From the NCBI RefSeq assembly GCF_013359935.1, contig NZ_JABMCB010000177.1, positions 1 through 64,000 of the forward strand: a DNA stretch of 64,000 nucleotides, in the 5' to 3' direction. A model generated the notes under the pieces. It worked only from the letters and a program-made list of their open reading frames with translations. It searched no databases and had not been told where the DNA came from. Positions within the stretch are counted from its first letter, which is position 1, and every line of letters starts with the position of its first letter. The translations under genes and the position numbers were made by a program. Below, in pieces: positions 1 to 9,072 of the stretch. Origin of the DNA: Paenibacillus xylanilyticus. GTDB taxonomy: Bacteria > Bacillota > Bacilli > Paenibacillales > Paenibacillaceae.

Positions 1-1330
1 GATTCCTGTTATCCCTGTCGCTCCCGTTTCACCTGTGCCACCCGTTCCGCCGGTAATCCCAGTAACGCCTGTTGCTCCTGCTCCTGCCAGTAACGTATAG
101 TCCGGGGACGTTCCCGGTGTTCCGGCTGGTGCAGCCACATTGGCAATATAGGTACTGCCGTTGAACGTAACCACCTGACCCGCTGGATACGTTGGTGCCA
201 CGGCCGGATCAAATGGCACTATGCCACTCAAACCGATACCCGTTGCTCCCGTTTCTCCTGTCCCACCCGTTATGCCGGTAATCCCAGTAACGCCTGTTGC
301 TCCTGCTCCTGCCAGCAATGTGTAGTTCGGAGACGTTCCGGGGGTTCCGGTTGGTGCAGCCACATTGGCAATATACGTGCTGCCGTTAAACGTAACAACC
401 TGCCCAGCAGGGTACGTCGGTGCCACGGCCGGATCGAAAGGCACTATGCCACTTAAACCGATACCCGTTGCTCCCGTAATCCCTGGTATCCCTGTCGCTC
501 CCGTTTCACCTGTACCACCCGTTCCGCCGGTAATCCCAGTAACGCCTGTTGCTCCTGCTCCTGCCAGTAACGTATAGTCCGGGGACGTTCCCGGTGTTCC
601 GGCTGGTGCAGCCACATTTGCAATGTACGTACTCCCGTTAAACGTTACTACCTGACCGGCTGGATACGTTGGTGCCACGGCCGGATCAAACGGCAGAATA
701 CCACTGAGTCCTACACCTGTCGCTCCTGTAGGACCTGATGGGCCTGTCGCTCCCGTTGGACCTGATGGGCCTGCTCCTGCAATTAATGTGAAATCCGGAG
801 AAGTACCTGGCGTACCCGTAGGAGACGCTACATTTGCAATGTATGTACTCCCGTTAAACGTTACCACCCGACCGGCAGGATAGGTCGGTGCTACTACTGG
901 ATCAAAAGGCACAGCACCATCTAATCCTGCCCCCGTTGCCCCGGTGGAGCCCGTTACACCAGCACCCGCAAGTAATGTATAATCTGCGGAACTCCCTGGC
1001 GTCCCACTTGGCGATGCCACATTGGTAATATATGTTCCACCAGCAAAAGTCACAATTTGTCCTGAAGCATACGCTGGTGCGAGCACAGGATCAAAAGGAA
1101 CAATACCTGATAAACCTGCGCCAGTTGCTCCTGTTGCACCAGTTGTTCCACCCGCTAACAGCAATGTAAAATCTGGCGAACTTCCCGGGATACCCGTTGG
1201 GCCATTTACATTAACAACATAAAGGTTCCCATTATAACTGAGTACTTGGCCTTGAGTATAACTTGGACCCTGTGCTGGATCGTATCGCGTTACATTATTT
1301 AGCCCTATGCCCGTTGCTCCTGCTGGTCCC
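1..1330 (-). repeat. Tandem repeat modules of 189-252 bp in the collagen-like gene
   Basis: The conserved module anchor (TNGGTGC on the plus strand) occurs at 193, 418, 670, 886, 1075 and, diverged, at 1264 (TGGACC). Successive spacings are 225, 252, 216, 189 and 189 bp, all multiples of 9, i.e. whole Gly-X-Y triplets. Modules nearest the window start are almost identical and diverge toward the 5' end of the gene. The sequence from about 64 recurs nearly unchanged 477 bp later (541), which is two modules. Confidence 0.9.
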
Positions 1331-1977
1331 TGAGCGCCTTGTGGTCCCACAGGTCCTACGGGCCCGGTCGGTCCGATCGGACCGACTTGACCCACCGGAC
1401 CAGCCAAGCCTGCCTCCCCTGGAGGACCGGCTGGTCCCTGCACTCCCTGAACTCCAGGCACGCCAGGTACTCCGGGGACCCCCGGAGGGCCTGCCAGTCC
1501 TGTTATTCCGGATGAGCCAATCCCTATGGTCGCTCGGCTGAGTGAAATGGACGTGGATCGAATCAACGCTACCAGTTTATCTTTCTCTGGTGGGGGAACT
1601 TCGAGTAATAAGGTCACACTCAACAAATCATCGAGCAGATTCTGCAAGTTGCCAACCAAGTTGATCAATGCAACAGGTACAATCTCTGATGCCGCTATGG
1701 TTAATTCCAACACAGCTTGAAGTTCGGCTTTAACTCCAGCACGGAAACCTGACACGTTGACGAAAGTGAGCAGATTCCGCAAACCTGATTGCAGTGCGAG
1801 TATGTTAGCGGCTACAGGCTGGCTAATTGCTGCAGGAATGATGATTGCTAATGATCGAAGCAACGTTTCCAACTGTTCCTGCTCACTTGTTGTTATCGGA
1901 ATGAAGGGGGACCCCGCCCTGAACGATCTACCTTCCAAAAATGCTTTTATATTTACCCGTTTACGCCTATCGGACAT
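1..1977 (-). CDS. Collagen-like modular surface/spore protein (3' end outside window)
   Basis: The reading frame opens at an ATG (1975-1977) behind an AGGAGG site and stays open to the window edge, so at least 659 residues are present and the C-terminus is missing. Residues 1 to about 150 form a leucine/alanine-rich, probably helical N-terminal domain without a signal peptide. From about residue 155 a Gly-X-Y collagen tract runs for about 60 residues. It is followed by repeated modules that combine a conserved non-collagen unit ([25 protein letters not shown]) with short GATG/GITG collagen linkers. Bacillus BclA-type exosporium filaments have similar Gly-X-Y tracts, and the missing signal peptide would fit delivery from the mother cell, but the spore location is inference. 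The upstream sequence CACATAAGCTT resembles a sigma-K -10 element only weakly. A phage-type or adhesin function is not excluded. Confidence 0.85.
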   Translation of the reverse strand, partial: MSDRRKRVNIKAFLEGRSFRAGSPFIPITTSEQEQLETLLRSLAIIIPAAISQPVAANILALQSGLRNLLTFVNVSGFRAGVKAELQAVLELTIAASEIVPVALINLVGNLQNLLDDLLSVTLLLEVPPPEKDKLVALIRSTSISLSRATIGIGSSGITGLAGPPGVPGVPGVPGVQGVQGPAGPPGEAGLAGPVGQVGPIGPTGPVGPVGPQGAQGPAGATGIGLNNVTRYDPAQGPSYTQGQVLSYNGNLYVVNVNGPTGIPGSSPDFTLLLAGGTTGATGATGAGLSGIVPFDPVLAPAYASGQIVTFAGGTYITNVASPSGTPGSSADYTLLAGAGVTGSTGATGAGLDGAVPFDPVVAPTYPAGRVVTFNGSTYIANVASPTGTPGTSPDFTLIAGAGPSGPTGATGPSGPTGATGVGLSGILPFDPAVAPTYPAGQVVTFNGSTYIANVAAPAGTPGTSPDYTLLAGAGATGVTGITGGTGGTGETGATGIPGITGATGIGLSGIVPFDPAVAPTYPAGQVVTFNGSTYIANVAAPTGTPGTSPNYTLLAGAGATGVTGITGITGGTGETGATGIGLSGIVPFDPAVAPTYPAGQVVTFNGSTYIANVAAPAGTPGTSPDYTLLAGAGATGVTGITGGTGGTGETGATGITGI

Positions 1978-2121
1978 GCGTTATCCAAACCTCCTCTGAC
2001 TTCCTTGTTTTTCAAGCTTATGTGACATTGGAAGGAAATTTATCTTGGACACTATTTTTGTTTTCAAAATAACCTCATTCTTTTGTTCCACGTTGAACAA
2101 GATTAAACGGAATACTTCAAC

Positions 2122-2148
2122 AAAAAAACACCCTCCAGAGGGGGTGTT
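2122..2148 (-). terminator. Intrinsic terminator after resE
   Basis: On the minus strand ACACCC(CC)TCTGGAGGGTGT folds into a hairpin and is followed by a T run. It lies 26 bp beyond the resE stop and closes the res operon. The rest of 1978-2173 holds only the upstream region of the collagen-like gene. Confidence 0.85.
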
Positions 2149-2173
2149 TCTGCACTTTTTGTATGAAATCAGG

Positions 2174-3658
2174 CTATTTCGAGGAATTCACCGGAAATTG
2201 TAAAATAAACTCTGTCCCTTCCCCAAGCGTACTGTTCACTTGAATGATACCGTGATGGGCATCAACGATATTTTTTACAATGGCCAGACCTAGTCCAGTA
2301 CCCACACTCTCTCCGCGAACACGTGCCTTATCCGCTTTGTAGAATCTCTCAAAAATAAATGGCAGATCGGAAGTCGGAATACCCGCACCTTCATCCTTGA
2401 TTGACACTTTAGCTACCGACGTTCGATGATCTTCAAGCAGCTTTGCTGCAATAATAACATTTTTATCAGGAGGCGTATGACGAAAAGCATTATCAAGCAG
2501 ATTGGTAAATACCTGCTCGAGCCGATCCTCATCAGCTTGTTGAAGCACAAGGCTAGGCAGGTTGCACTCAAAATGAAGTCTTATATCTTGTTCTTTCGAA
2601 CGTACAGAGAATTTCCGATACACCCGCTCCAAGAGTTCCACCAGATCTACTTCCTTCATTGCCATGTCGGTATGTCCAGCTTCCATTCGGGCCAGATCCA
2701 GCAGATCCTTGACTAATCTGCCCATGCGCAGTGACTCATCATGGATAACCTGAATCAACTCTTCACTCTCCTCAGGAGAGGCTGCCATGCCATCCAGAAG
2801 AGCTTCGCTGTAACCTTGCATCATGGATAAAGGCGTTCGTATCTCATGAGATACATTGGCGACAAAATCACGGCGCATTTTTTCCAAACGAACCTCTTCT
2901 GTCACATTACGCAGGACGGCAACCGCACCGCGAACAACACTGTCCGCATACAGAGGTGTCATCTGCACCGACCATACCCCCTGCTGAACATGTACATTCG
3001 AGCTCTGATCGCCGCCATGCTCCATAACCAGTTTAAACAAAGGAACCAGAGGTTCTGGAACATCACGGGAAGAGTTTTCTCCCTTGTTCATTTCCTGTCC
3101 CTCTTCGTCCTGTGCCCAGTCCAGATCACACCAAGCCTGCATGATCTTTTCCCCTGGCGGGTTGGTCAGAATCACTTTACCTTCACCATCGAAGGTAACC
3201 ACGGCGTCCGTCATACTCCGAAGTACACTAGCCAAGTGTTCCTTCTCGTGGTTCAGGCTCCGAATGTTGTCCTCGAGCTGAGCAGCCATATGATTAAATG
3301 TGTTAGCCAGCTCACCAATCTCATCGCTTGTCACAAGAGAGAGCCTTGTCCCATAGTTTCCTTTGCGGATCGCATTGGCAGCCTGAATCAGCTGTTGCAT
3401 CGGTTGAGTGATTTTCGTGAACAGAAACAGGGCGAAAAAAGTCGTCAAACTGAAACCGATGATACAGACATACGTGAACAGGCGCTTAATATCTCTGGAC
3501 TCGGACTCCGCAAAATTGGTATCAATGTACGGAAGCAAAAAAAGACCCAGCGCGATGAGCACACAGCCCACAAGGCATATAATGGTTATCCATAACTTTC
3601 CGACCAGTGATCTCCAGAAATTAAAGCTATTTCGGTACTTCCAGTTTATAACCCACAC
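2174..3658 (-). CDS. resE: Sensor histidine kinase ResE
   Basis: Membrane kinase that phosphorylates ResD in response to oxygen limitation or nitric oxide in the Bacillus paradigm. Two transmembrane segments (about residues 20-43 and 63-85) are followed by HAMP (85-137), a PAS-like region (about 140-250), the phospho-acceptor His271 in VSHEIRTP, an N box near 387 (NLLDNAFRH), DEGAGI (422), FERFY (436) and GTGLGL (453). The protein has 494 residues against about 589 in B. subtilis; the difference falls largely in the outside loop, reduced here to about 20 residues. The GTG start overlaps resD by 32 bp with no clear ribosome site, so translational coupling is likely and the exact start is uncertain. 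Confidence 0.93.
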   Translation of the reverse strand: MWVINWKYRNSFNFWRSLVGKLWITIICLVGCVLIALGLFLLPYIDTNFAESESRDIKRLFTYVCIIGFSLTTFFALFLFTKITQPMQQLIQAANAIRKGNYGTRLSLVTSDEIGELANTFNHMAAQLEDNIRSLNHEKEHLASVLRSMTDAVVTFDGEGKVILTNPPGEKIMQAWCDLDWAQDEEGQEMNKGENSSRDVPEPLVPLFKLVMEHGGDQSSNVHVQQGVWSVQMTPLYADSVVRGAVAVLRNVTEEVRLEKMRRDFVANVSHEIRTPLSMMQGYSEALLDGMAASPEESEELIQVIHDESLRMGRLVKDLLDLARMEAGHTDMAMKEVDLVELLERVYRKFSVRSKEQDIRLHFECNLPSLVLQQADEDRLEQVFTNLLDNAFRHTPPDKNVIIAAKLLEDHRTSVAKVSIKDEGAGIPTSDLPFIFERFYKADKARVRGESVGTGLGLAIVKNIVDAHHGIIQVNSTLGEGTEFILQFPVNSSK

Positions 3659-4343
3659 CCCACACTGTCGTAATCATAGCCGCCGATTCAGGCGACACCT
3701 TGTTCAACTTTTCACGAAGACGCTTGACGTGCGTATCCACGGTGCGGAGATCACCGAAAAACTCGTAGTTCCATACATCCTTGAGCAATTCCTCTCTGGA
3801 AAACACTTTATCCGGAGAGGTCGCCAGGTAATGTAACAACTCATATTCTTTTGGGGTAAGACTGATCTCTTCCCCACCCGCCGTTACCCGGTGAGCGTCA
3901 TGCTCAATAACAAGGTGAGGGAATACGATATTGTTGCTTGAATTACTTTCCTTGGACAGATATGCAGTCGCAGAAGAACGACGCAGAATAGCTTTTACCC
4001 GGTAAATCACTTCACGCGGACTGAAAGGCTTCACGACGTAATCATCTGCCCCAACCTCAAATCCCTGAACACGGTTGATCTCTTCACCTTTTGCTGTCAG
4101 CATCAATACCGGGGTCGATTTTACTTGACGCAATCGGGTACACACTTCAACACCGTCCATGCCCGGTAACATTACATCAAGCAAAATCAGGCCGTACTCT
4201 CCAGCTGTTGCTTTTCGCAGTGCAGTCTCCCCGTCTTCAGCTTCATCAATTTCATAACCTTCTTTTTCAAGATACATCTTCAAAAGCCTGCGGATTCTTT
4301 CCTCATCATCGACGACCAGTATCCGGTTCTCATGTTCTGCCAT
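3627..4343 (-). CDS. resD: Response regulator ResD (OmpR/PhoB family)
   Basis: Partner of ResE that activates respiration and cytochrome c maturation genes. The receiver domain shows the acidic pair at 12-13, the phosphorylation site Asp56 (LILLDVMLPG) and Lys105 (VVKPFS). A winged-helix DNA-binding domain follows (about 140-235, ending VWGVGYKLEV). I place the start at the ATG at 4341-4343 (MAEHENR) because GGGG/GGAGTGG precedes it; an ATG ten codons upstream (4373) lacks a comparable site. It is separated from resC by about 140 bp, which may hold its own promoter. Confidence 0.94.
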   Translation of the reverse strand: MAEHENRILVVDDEERIRRLLKMYLEKEGYEIDEAEDGETALRKATAGEYGLILLDVMLPGMDGVEVCTRLRQVKSTPVLMLTAKGEEINRVQGFEVGADDYVVKPFSPREVIYRVKAILRRSSATAYLSKESNSSNNIVFPHLVIEHDAHRVTAGGEEISLTPKEYELLHYLATSPDKVFSREELLKDVWNYEFFGDLRTVDTHVKRLREKLNKVSPESAAMITTVWGVGYKLEVPK

Positions 4344-4484
4344 TCCACTCCAGCCCCTTTGCAATAACTCCAATCACTTCTATTATGTTCGATCTGGCGA
4401 ACAATATTTGAATGCCCACTTTTAACGCAGGGGCTGCGCATTGTTTCATGGATTTTCTCCTATACTTCGGCCAAACTGCCTATC

Positions 4485-5747
4485 CTAATCAGCTCCTGCA
4501 TATGAATGCAGTCCAGCAATAATCAGATTCACACCAACCAGCGTAAACATGACGACCAGGAATCCAAGCACAGCAAGCCAGGCAGATTTCCGGCCCTGCC
4601 ATCCTCGGGATAAACGCAAATGCAGGTACACACTATAATAAAGCCATGTAATCAAAGCCCACACTTCTTTGGGGTCCCAGCCCCAGAAGCGGCTCCAGGC
4701 TATCTGAGCCCAGATCATGGCAAAAATTAATGCCCCTAACGTAAATATCGGGAACCCGATGGCAATCGCACGGTAACTGATTTCATCCAGATCATCGGCA
4801 TCAATGCCGTCCAGCATAGGTTGTAGTGCTTGTCCAAGCGGTCTTCTCACAAGTAATCTTACTATTCCGTAGAGAATCAGACCTACAATCAATGACCAGA
4901 CCACCGTATTCAATTTGCGCCCGGCGTTAACTCCGTTCATCCAGGATGGCGTCTCAAGCAGAGGTTCCTTCATCCCAAGAAACGGTGTCATGCTCTCCAC
5001 TTCGCTATTGTATGGCGCAAAAATAGGAGGCATGCGATAAATCACTTTCTCTATTGTACTATCTTCCTGTACCTCTGTGTCAATGCTAGCCGTTTTCTGG
5101 ACAAAAACCGTCTCGTACCCAGAGGCCCGGAAGGCGAAAACCGTTCCAATAAACCCGACTACAACGACAATTGTAATCAATGTGAACTCCACCCAGCCGC
5201 GCTGACGTCTGGATGATTTGTCTTTGCCACTGAAATCGACTGTACGGAGCAAATACATAAAACCCGCTGCAAAACCAACTGCGAAGAATGCTTCACCAAG
5301 AGCAGCGAGCGTGACATGGATTTTCAGCCAGATCGACTGCAGTGCCGGAATTAACGGTTGTACCTCCTGCGGAAATACGGCTGCGTACGCCATAATAATG
5401 ATTGTAAGTGGCAAGGCAAACAATCCGAGCAACGACTTGCGATAGATGGCATATACCACTATGAATGCGACCATAACCATCATGGATAAAAAGGTCATAA
5501 ATTCATACATGTTACTGACCGGGATATGGCCTGCTCCAGCCCAGCGTGTAAAAAAGAACACAAGATGTGCTGCCAGTGCAACGATCGACGCAATAAAGGC
5601 CCTTTTTCCCCATCTTTCTACATGAGCCTGAGGGTCCCGATTACTCCACTTCTTGCCCATAACAGCAACGCCATATAAAAAAAATGCAGCACAATACAGA
5701 AAAAAAGAAACGATAAATGCGTCGCTGCTGAAATCCAATAAACTCAT
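4485..5747 (-). CDS. resC: Cytochrome c biogenesis protein CcsB/ResC
   Basis: Polytopic membrane protein of the system II cytochrome c maturation machinery that carries and presents heme together with ResB. 420 residues with about eight hydrophobic segments. The tryptophan-rich motif WGWDPKEVWALITW in the C-terminal third is the WWD-type heme-handling signature of the CcmC/CcmF/CcsA family. It overlaps resB by 4 bp, which indicates coupled translation. Confidence 0.95.
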   Translation of the reverse strand: MSLLDFSSDAFIVSFFLYCAAFFLYGVAVMGKKWSNRDPQAHVERWGKRAFIASIVALAAHLVFFFTRWAGAGHIPVSNMYEFMTFLSMMVMVAFIVVYAIYRKSLLGLFALPLTIIIMAYAAVFPQEVQPLIPALQSIWLKIHVTLAALGEAFFAVGFAAGFMYLLRTVDFSGKDKSSRRQRGWVEFTLITIVVVVGFIGTVFAFRASGYETVFVQKTASIDTEVQEDSTIEKVIYRMPPIFAPYNSEVESMTPFLGMKEPLLETPSWMNGVNAGRKLNTVVWSLIVGLILYGIVRLLVRRPLGQALQPMLDGIDADDLDEISYRAIAIGFPIFTLGALIFAMIWAQIAWSRFWGWDPKEVWALITWLYYSVYLHLRLSRGWQGRKSAWLAVLGFLVVMFTLVGVNLIIAGLHSYAGAD

Positions 5748-7417
5748 GCTTGGTTCCCCCCGTTATCCAACGACTTCTCATCCACTTCCACATGCATCTG
5801 TTTTAACACACCAGATACTTCACGTCTGAAGCCAAACCAGTTTTTGTTGGTGTGTCCTCCCAGCGTAAGCTGCCCATCGTCAATGCGGATCCAGATGCGG
5901 CGGTGATGCCAGTAAAAACCCATGACCAGACCCAACATTACGATTCCGGCTCCAACCCAGACAAACGGCATTGCCTTATCTATACGAATATTCAGATAAC
6001 TTACGGATTGTATGATATCTACTTTATCCATGCTATCGACTTCGAGCTGCAAAGGAATCTCTCCCCCTACAAGCTGTTGGTTAATTGCATCCTGTTGAAA
6101 ACGCTGCTTATCCACCTGTTTTGCAAAATATAAATATTGAATACCTTCCTCAGGCAGATCTGGTCCCTTGATCACAAATAAAAAGGCTGGAGCATTTGGT
6201 GAAGGGGATAAAGATTTGGGCTGACCGTTATCATCGAGTCCAAAATCCATAAATTTATCTTTCACAGTCAGTCGATATGGCCCAGCCTCAAAGGTTCGCT
6301 CAGTATCCACCATGTCAATCTGGATTGCACCGTACTTCTCTCCCGTTTTGGCATTTACCAGGTCAGGTGTTACCGAACGAATCGTGGGCGTCAGATCATA
6401 ATCAAACTGATACGCTTTCAAGCCATTGTAATTCAATGGATGATTCACCCTGACGTCATGTCTGGCAACTTCGTTCAATTGGGGTTTCTTCGACAGATCA
6501 GAGCAATCGGCAGTACATTCATATAACACAACTTTGGTTTCAAACAGTTTGGGGACAATTTTGTTCAAATTGCGAAACTGTTCGGGAACTTCTTCTTCGC
6601 TGTAAAATTCAACGTTAAACTGCTCGTTTTTCAAATACATAGAGGTGTTGGGAATTTTTTTTATCTCGCCTTCAGGAAAGGCAACATGTTCGTCCAGATT
6701 TAAGCCTGGAAGCCCGCGGGCCAGAACAGCCAGAAGAAATATAATCAGACCAATATGGATAACATAAGGTCCCCACCGGGCGAAACGTTGCTTCTCGGCC
6801 AGCAGCGCATTTCCCTCGGTATGCACACGGTATCCTTTCTTCTTAAGTGGCGTAACCGCTTTCGTAATCCATTCTTCTGCCCCCTCTTCAATGGGACCTT
6901 GGTACACCAGACGCTGCCTCGTTAAAAATTGCATGTGTTTGCGGATTTTTTGCTTGTTGAGTGCTTTATAGAGCGGAAGCACCCGGTCAAGACTGCATAT
7001 GACGAGTGATGCCCCGATCATGACAAGCAGCAGGATGAACCACCAGGATTCGTATGTATGGGACAAACCCAGCAGATAGTAGATATGACCTAACTGGCCA
7101 TAGGTTTCCTTGTAATATACAGAAGGATCAATATTAAGAAATGTGCTCTCTTGAGGATAAATTGTGCCCAACATTGACCCTACTAAGGTGAACACAATCA
7201 AATATACAGCAATCTTGACTGATGAAAAAAAGTTCCACACACGGTCGATGATATTCGGATTGCTGCGCTGTGAACGCCGCGCCATCCCATCGTAGCGCAT
7301 CTCCAAAACTTCTTTCGATGTTGCCTCTGCTTCGAGCAGCGGTTTACCGCAGGCTTCACACAGCACAGTACCAACCGGATTCTGATGTCCACATTCACAT
7401 TTGGTATTCTGGAACAC
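5744..7417 (-). CDS. resB: Cytochrome c biogenesis protein ResB
   Basis: Membrane partner of ResC in heme delivery to apocytochrome c. The N-terminus carries a zinc-ribbon-like CECGHQNP...CEACG motif (residues 8-23), also found in B. subtilis ResB. Three hydrophobic segments follow in the first half, then a large outside domain and a final transmembrane helix near residues 480-500. At 557 residues it is close to the B. subtilis protein. It sits 14 bp downstream of resA in the same operon. Confidence 0.95.
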   Translation of the reverse strand: MFQNTKCECGHQNPVGTVLCEACGKPLLEAEATSKEVLEMRYDGMARRSQRSNPNIIDRVWNFFSSVKIAVYLIVFTLVGSMLGTIYPQESTFLNIDPSVYYKETYGQLGHIYYLLGLSHTYESWWFILLLVMIGASLVICSLDRVLPLYKALNKQKIRKHMQFLTRQRLVYQGPIEEGAEEWITKAVTPLKKKGYRVHTEGNALLAEKQRFARWGPYVIHIGLIIFLLAVLARGLPGLNLDEHVAFPEGEIKKIPNTSMYLKNEQFNVEFYSEEEVPEQFRNLNKIVPKLFETKVVLYECTADCSDLSKKPQLNEVARHDVRVNHPLNYNGLKAYQFDYDLTPTIRSVTPDLVNAKTGEKYGAIQIDMVDTERTFEAGPYRLTVKDKFMDFGLDDNGQPKSLSPSPNAPAFLFVIKGPDLPEEGIQYLYFAKQVDKQRFQQDAINQQLVGGEIPLQLEVDSMDKVDIIQSVSYLNIRIDKAMPFVWVGAGIVMLGLVMGFYWHHRRIWIRIDDGQLTLGGHTNKNWFGFRREVSGVLKQMHVEVDEKSLDNGGNQA

Positions 7418-7431
7418 GACTAGACCTCCTG

Positions 7432-7959
7432 TCAGGGCTGCTTTGCCAGTTGTGAAATTTGAGCGTCAAGCGTGTCTAAATCTAGTTGACCGATATGAAT
7501 GGTCGAGATTTTGCCTGTGCTCGACACAAAGAAAGTGGTAGGCATCGGAGAGATTCCGAAATCCCGTATTGAATCTTTGTCCCGATCAAGCATAATGGGA
7601 AAGTTAACTCCCACCTGGCGAACAAAATTATCCACGGTCATTTGATCTTCCCCTGCATTGATGCCAATAAATTGAACACCCTGATCTTTCCACTTGTCTG
7701 CTTGAGCTTGAAGCGCCGGCATCTCTTTTACACATGGCTCGCACCATGTGCCCCAAAAATTGATCACCATGGCCTTGCCTTTGTACTCTTCAGACGTATG
7801 CACTTGACCGTCCAGGCCCAGCAATTCAAAAGAAGGAGCCTTGTCCCCTTCTTTCGGCTTGCCGTTCGAGCCGGATACCGACGTGGTAATCGCATATCCG
7901 CCCAACACCAGGATCAATAACAAAATGACGATTTGCACCGTTCTTCTTGATTTCCCCAT
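7432..7959 (-). CDS. resA: Membrane-anchored thiol-disulfide oxidoreductase ResA
   Basis: Reduces the CXXCH cysteines of apocytochrome c outside the membrane so that heme can be attached. A single N-terminal membrane anchor (about 8-28) is followed by a thioredoxin-like fold with the active site WCEPC (Cys73 and Cys76), the motif found in B. subtilis ResA, and the cis-proline in SPMPTTF. The ATG at 7957-7959 is chosen over upstream in-frame starts because AAAGGGGAG lies 7 bases before it, giving 175 residues, near the family length. First gene of the res operon. Confidence 0.95.
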   Translation of the reverse strand: MGKSRRTVQIVILLLILVLGGYAITTSVSGSNGKPKEGDKAPSFELLGLDGQVHTSEEYKGKAMVINFWGTWCEPCVKEMPALQAQADKWKDQGVQFIGINAGEDQMTVDNFVRQVGVNFPIMLDRDKDSIRDFGISPMPTTFFVSSTGKISTIHIGQLDLDTLDAQISQLAKQP

Positions 7960-8032
7960 GTGCTGCTCCCCTTTGCAGTGACTGACTCGTAATTGATCAT
8001 GGTCTCTCCCAACTGTGAACATCCTATGAACA

Positions 8033-8056
8033 ATTATAGCGAATTTCGTCACAAAA
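8033..8056 (-). promoter_or_regulatory. Possible res operon promoter with a ResD-like site
   Basis: On the minus strand a TATAAT (plus 8033-8038) lies about 75 bp before resA, and TTTTGTGAC (plus 8048-8056) just upstream resembles the TTTGTGAA core bound by ResD. No good -35 hexamer is visible at the correct distance. Inference only. Confidence 0.3.
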
Positions 8057-8091
8057 CTGCGGCGGTTTTATGAAAATTATGTGTCCTCACA

Positions 8092-8850
8092 TTACCTTTT
8101 TTTCATTTTTTTGGCGGGTTCCGATTTTGCGAGTGTAATTAGGTTGTTGACTTCCTCTTTGGTCAGGTTGCGAGTCAGTCCACGTTTCAGGTTTTGCAGC
8201 AAAATGCCACCAAACGAAATCCGTTTCAAACGCGTTACCGGGTGGTTAATTGCCTCGAACATACGTCTTACCTGGCGGTTACGACCTTCGTAAATGGTAA
8301 TGGAAATTACAGCTTCATTGTTAGCTGTGTCCACATCCTTGTACTCTACCTCGGCCGGAGCGGTCATCCCGTCGTCAAGCATAATGCCTGTCTTTAATTT
8401 CTCCAGAGCGGTACCATGTGGAACGCCTTTGACTGTTGCCAGATACGTTTTGGGTACATGGTGCTTCGGATGCGTCAGCAAGTGGGCGAACTCGCCATCA
8501 TTGGTCAAAATAAGCAGTCCCTCTGTGTCATAGTCCAGTCGTCCCACTGGATACACACGTTCTTTGACACCTTTAAGATAGTCGGATACAATTTTCCGGC
8601 CTTCAGGGTCAGATGCACTTGTGATAACACCTTTGGGTTTGTTCAACATCAAATACACTTTCTTTTCACTGCGAATGGGTTTTCCATTAACCGTAATCAT
8701 ATCCTCTTCGGGGTTCGCTTTTGTACCCAGTTCGGTTACGACCTCCCCGTTAACTTCCACTTTGCCGGACAGGATCAGTTCCTCGCTCTTGCGGCGAGAA
8801 GCAATGCCTGCCTGTGCGATAATTTTTTGTAATCTTTCCATGTTTGTCAT
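8092..8850 (-). CDS. rluB: Ribosomal large subunit pseudouridine synthase B
   Basis: Converts a uridine in helix 89 of 23S rRNA to pseudouridine (position 2605 in E. coli). An N-terminal S4 RNA-binding domain (about 1-65) precedes the RsuA/RluB catalytic domain, with the catalytic aspartate in VGRLDYDTEGLL (about residue 105) and the family motif EGRNRQVRRM near 190. 252 residues, normal length. A GAGGTG site is 5 bases before the first ATG. In B. subtilis rluB (ypuL) also precedes resA. Confidence 0.94.
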   Translation of the reverse strand: MTNMERLQKIIAQAGIASRRKSEELILSGKVEVNGEVVTELGTKANPEEDMITVNGKPIRSEKKVYLMLNKPKGVITSASDPEGRKIVSDYLKGVKERVYPVGRLDYDTEGLLILTNDGEFAHLLTHPKHHVPKTYLATVKGVPHGTALEKLKTGIMLDDGMTAPAEVEYKDVDTANNEAVISITIYEGRNRQVRRMFEAINHPVTRLKRISFGGILLQNLKRGLTRNLTKEEVNNLITLAKSEPAKKMKKR

Positions 8851-8967
8851 GTCACCTCACACTAATGATACCCATCAAGCCGGGAAATCACAAGGATAAT
8901 CCAAGGAAAATGTAAACAGGAGGCGAGAATACCCATTTTCAGCGGCACTCTTGTGTCCTTTCAACCT

Positions 8968-9022
8968 AAAAAAGCCCATCTCCATGCTTCCTGCAGCTGA
9001 CAGGAAACAACGAAGATGAGCC
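8968..9022 (-). terminator. Terminator after the trypsin-like protease gene
   Basis: On the minus strand GGCTCATCTTC...TTCCTG pairs with CAGGAA...AGATGGGC and is followed by TTTTTT. It is an imperfect, long hairpin 50 bp beyond the stop of the protease gene. Confidence 0.7.
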
Positions 9023-9072
9023 GGTTATTCTGACTTTGCGGATATGTAACTCACTTCATTAGAATGAAGAAG

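Noticed and set aside
1..1330. Repeat array with regular spacing, superficially CRISPR-like
   Set aside because: Spacings are 189-252 bp, units are coding and in frame with a Gly-X-Y protein, and there are no cas genes.
2846..3595. 249-codon open frame antisense to resE
   Set aside because: resE is clearly conserved on the other strand; the antisense translation has no recognisable motif.
8044..8075. Possible terminator between rluB and resA
   Set aside because: The AAAAC/GTTTT stem is only 5 bp and no T run follows; rluB and resA may be partly co-transcribed.
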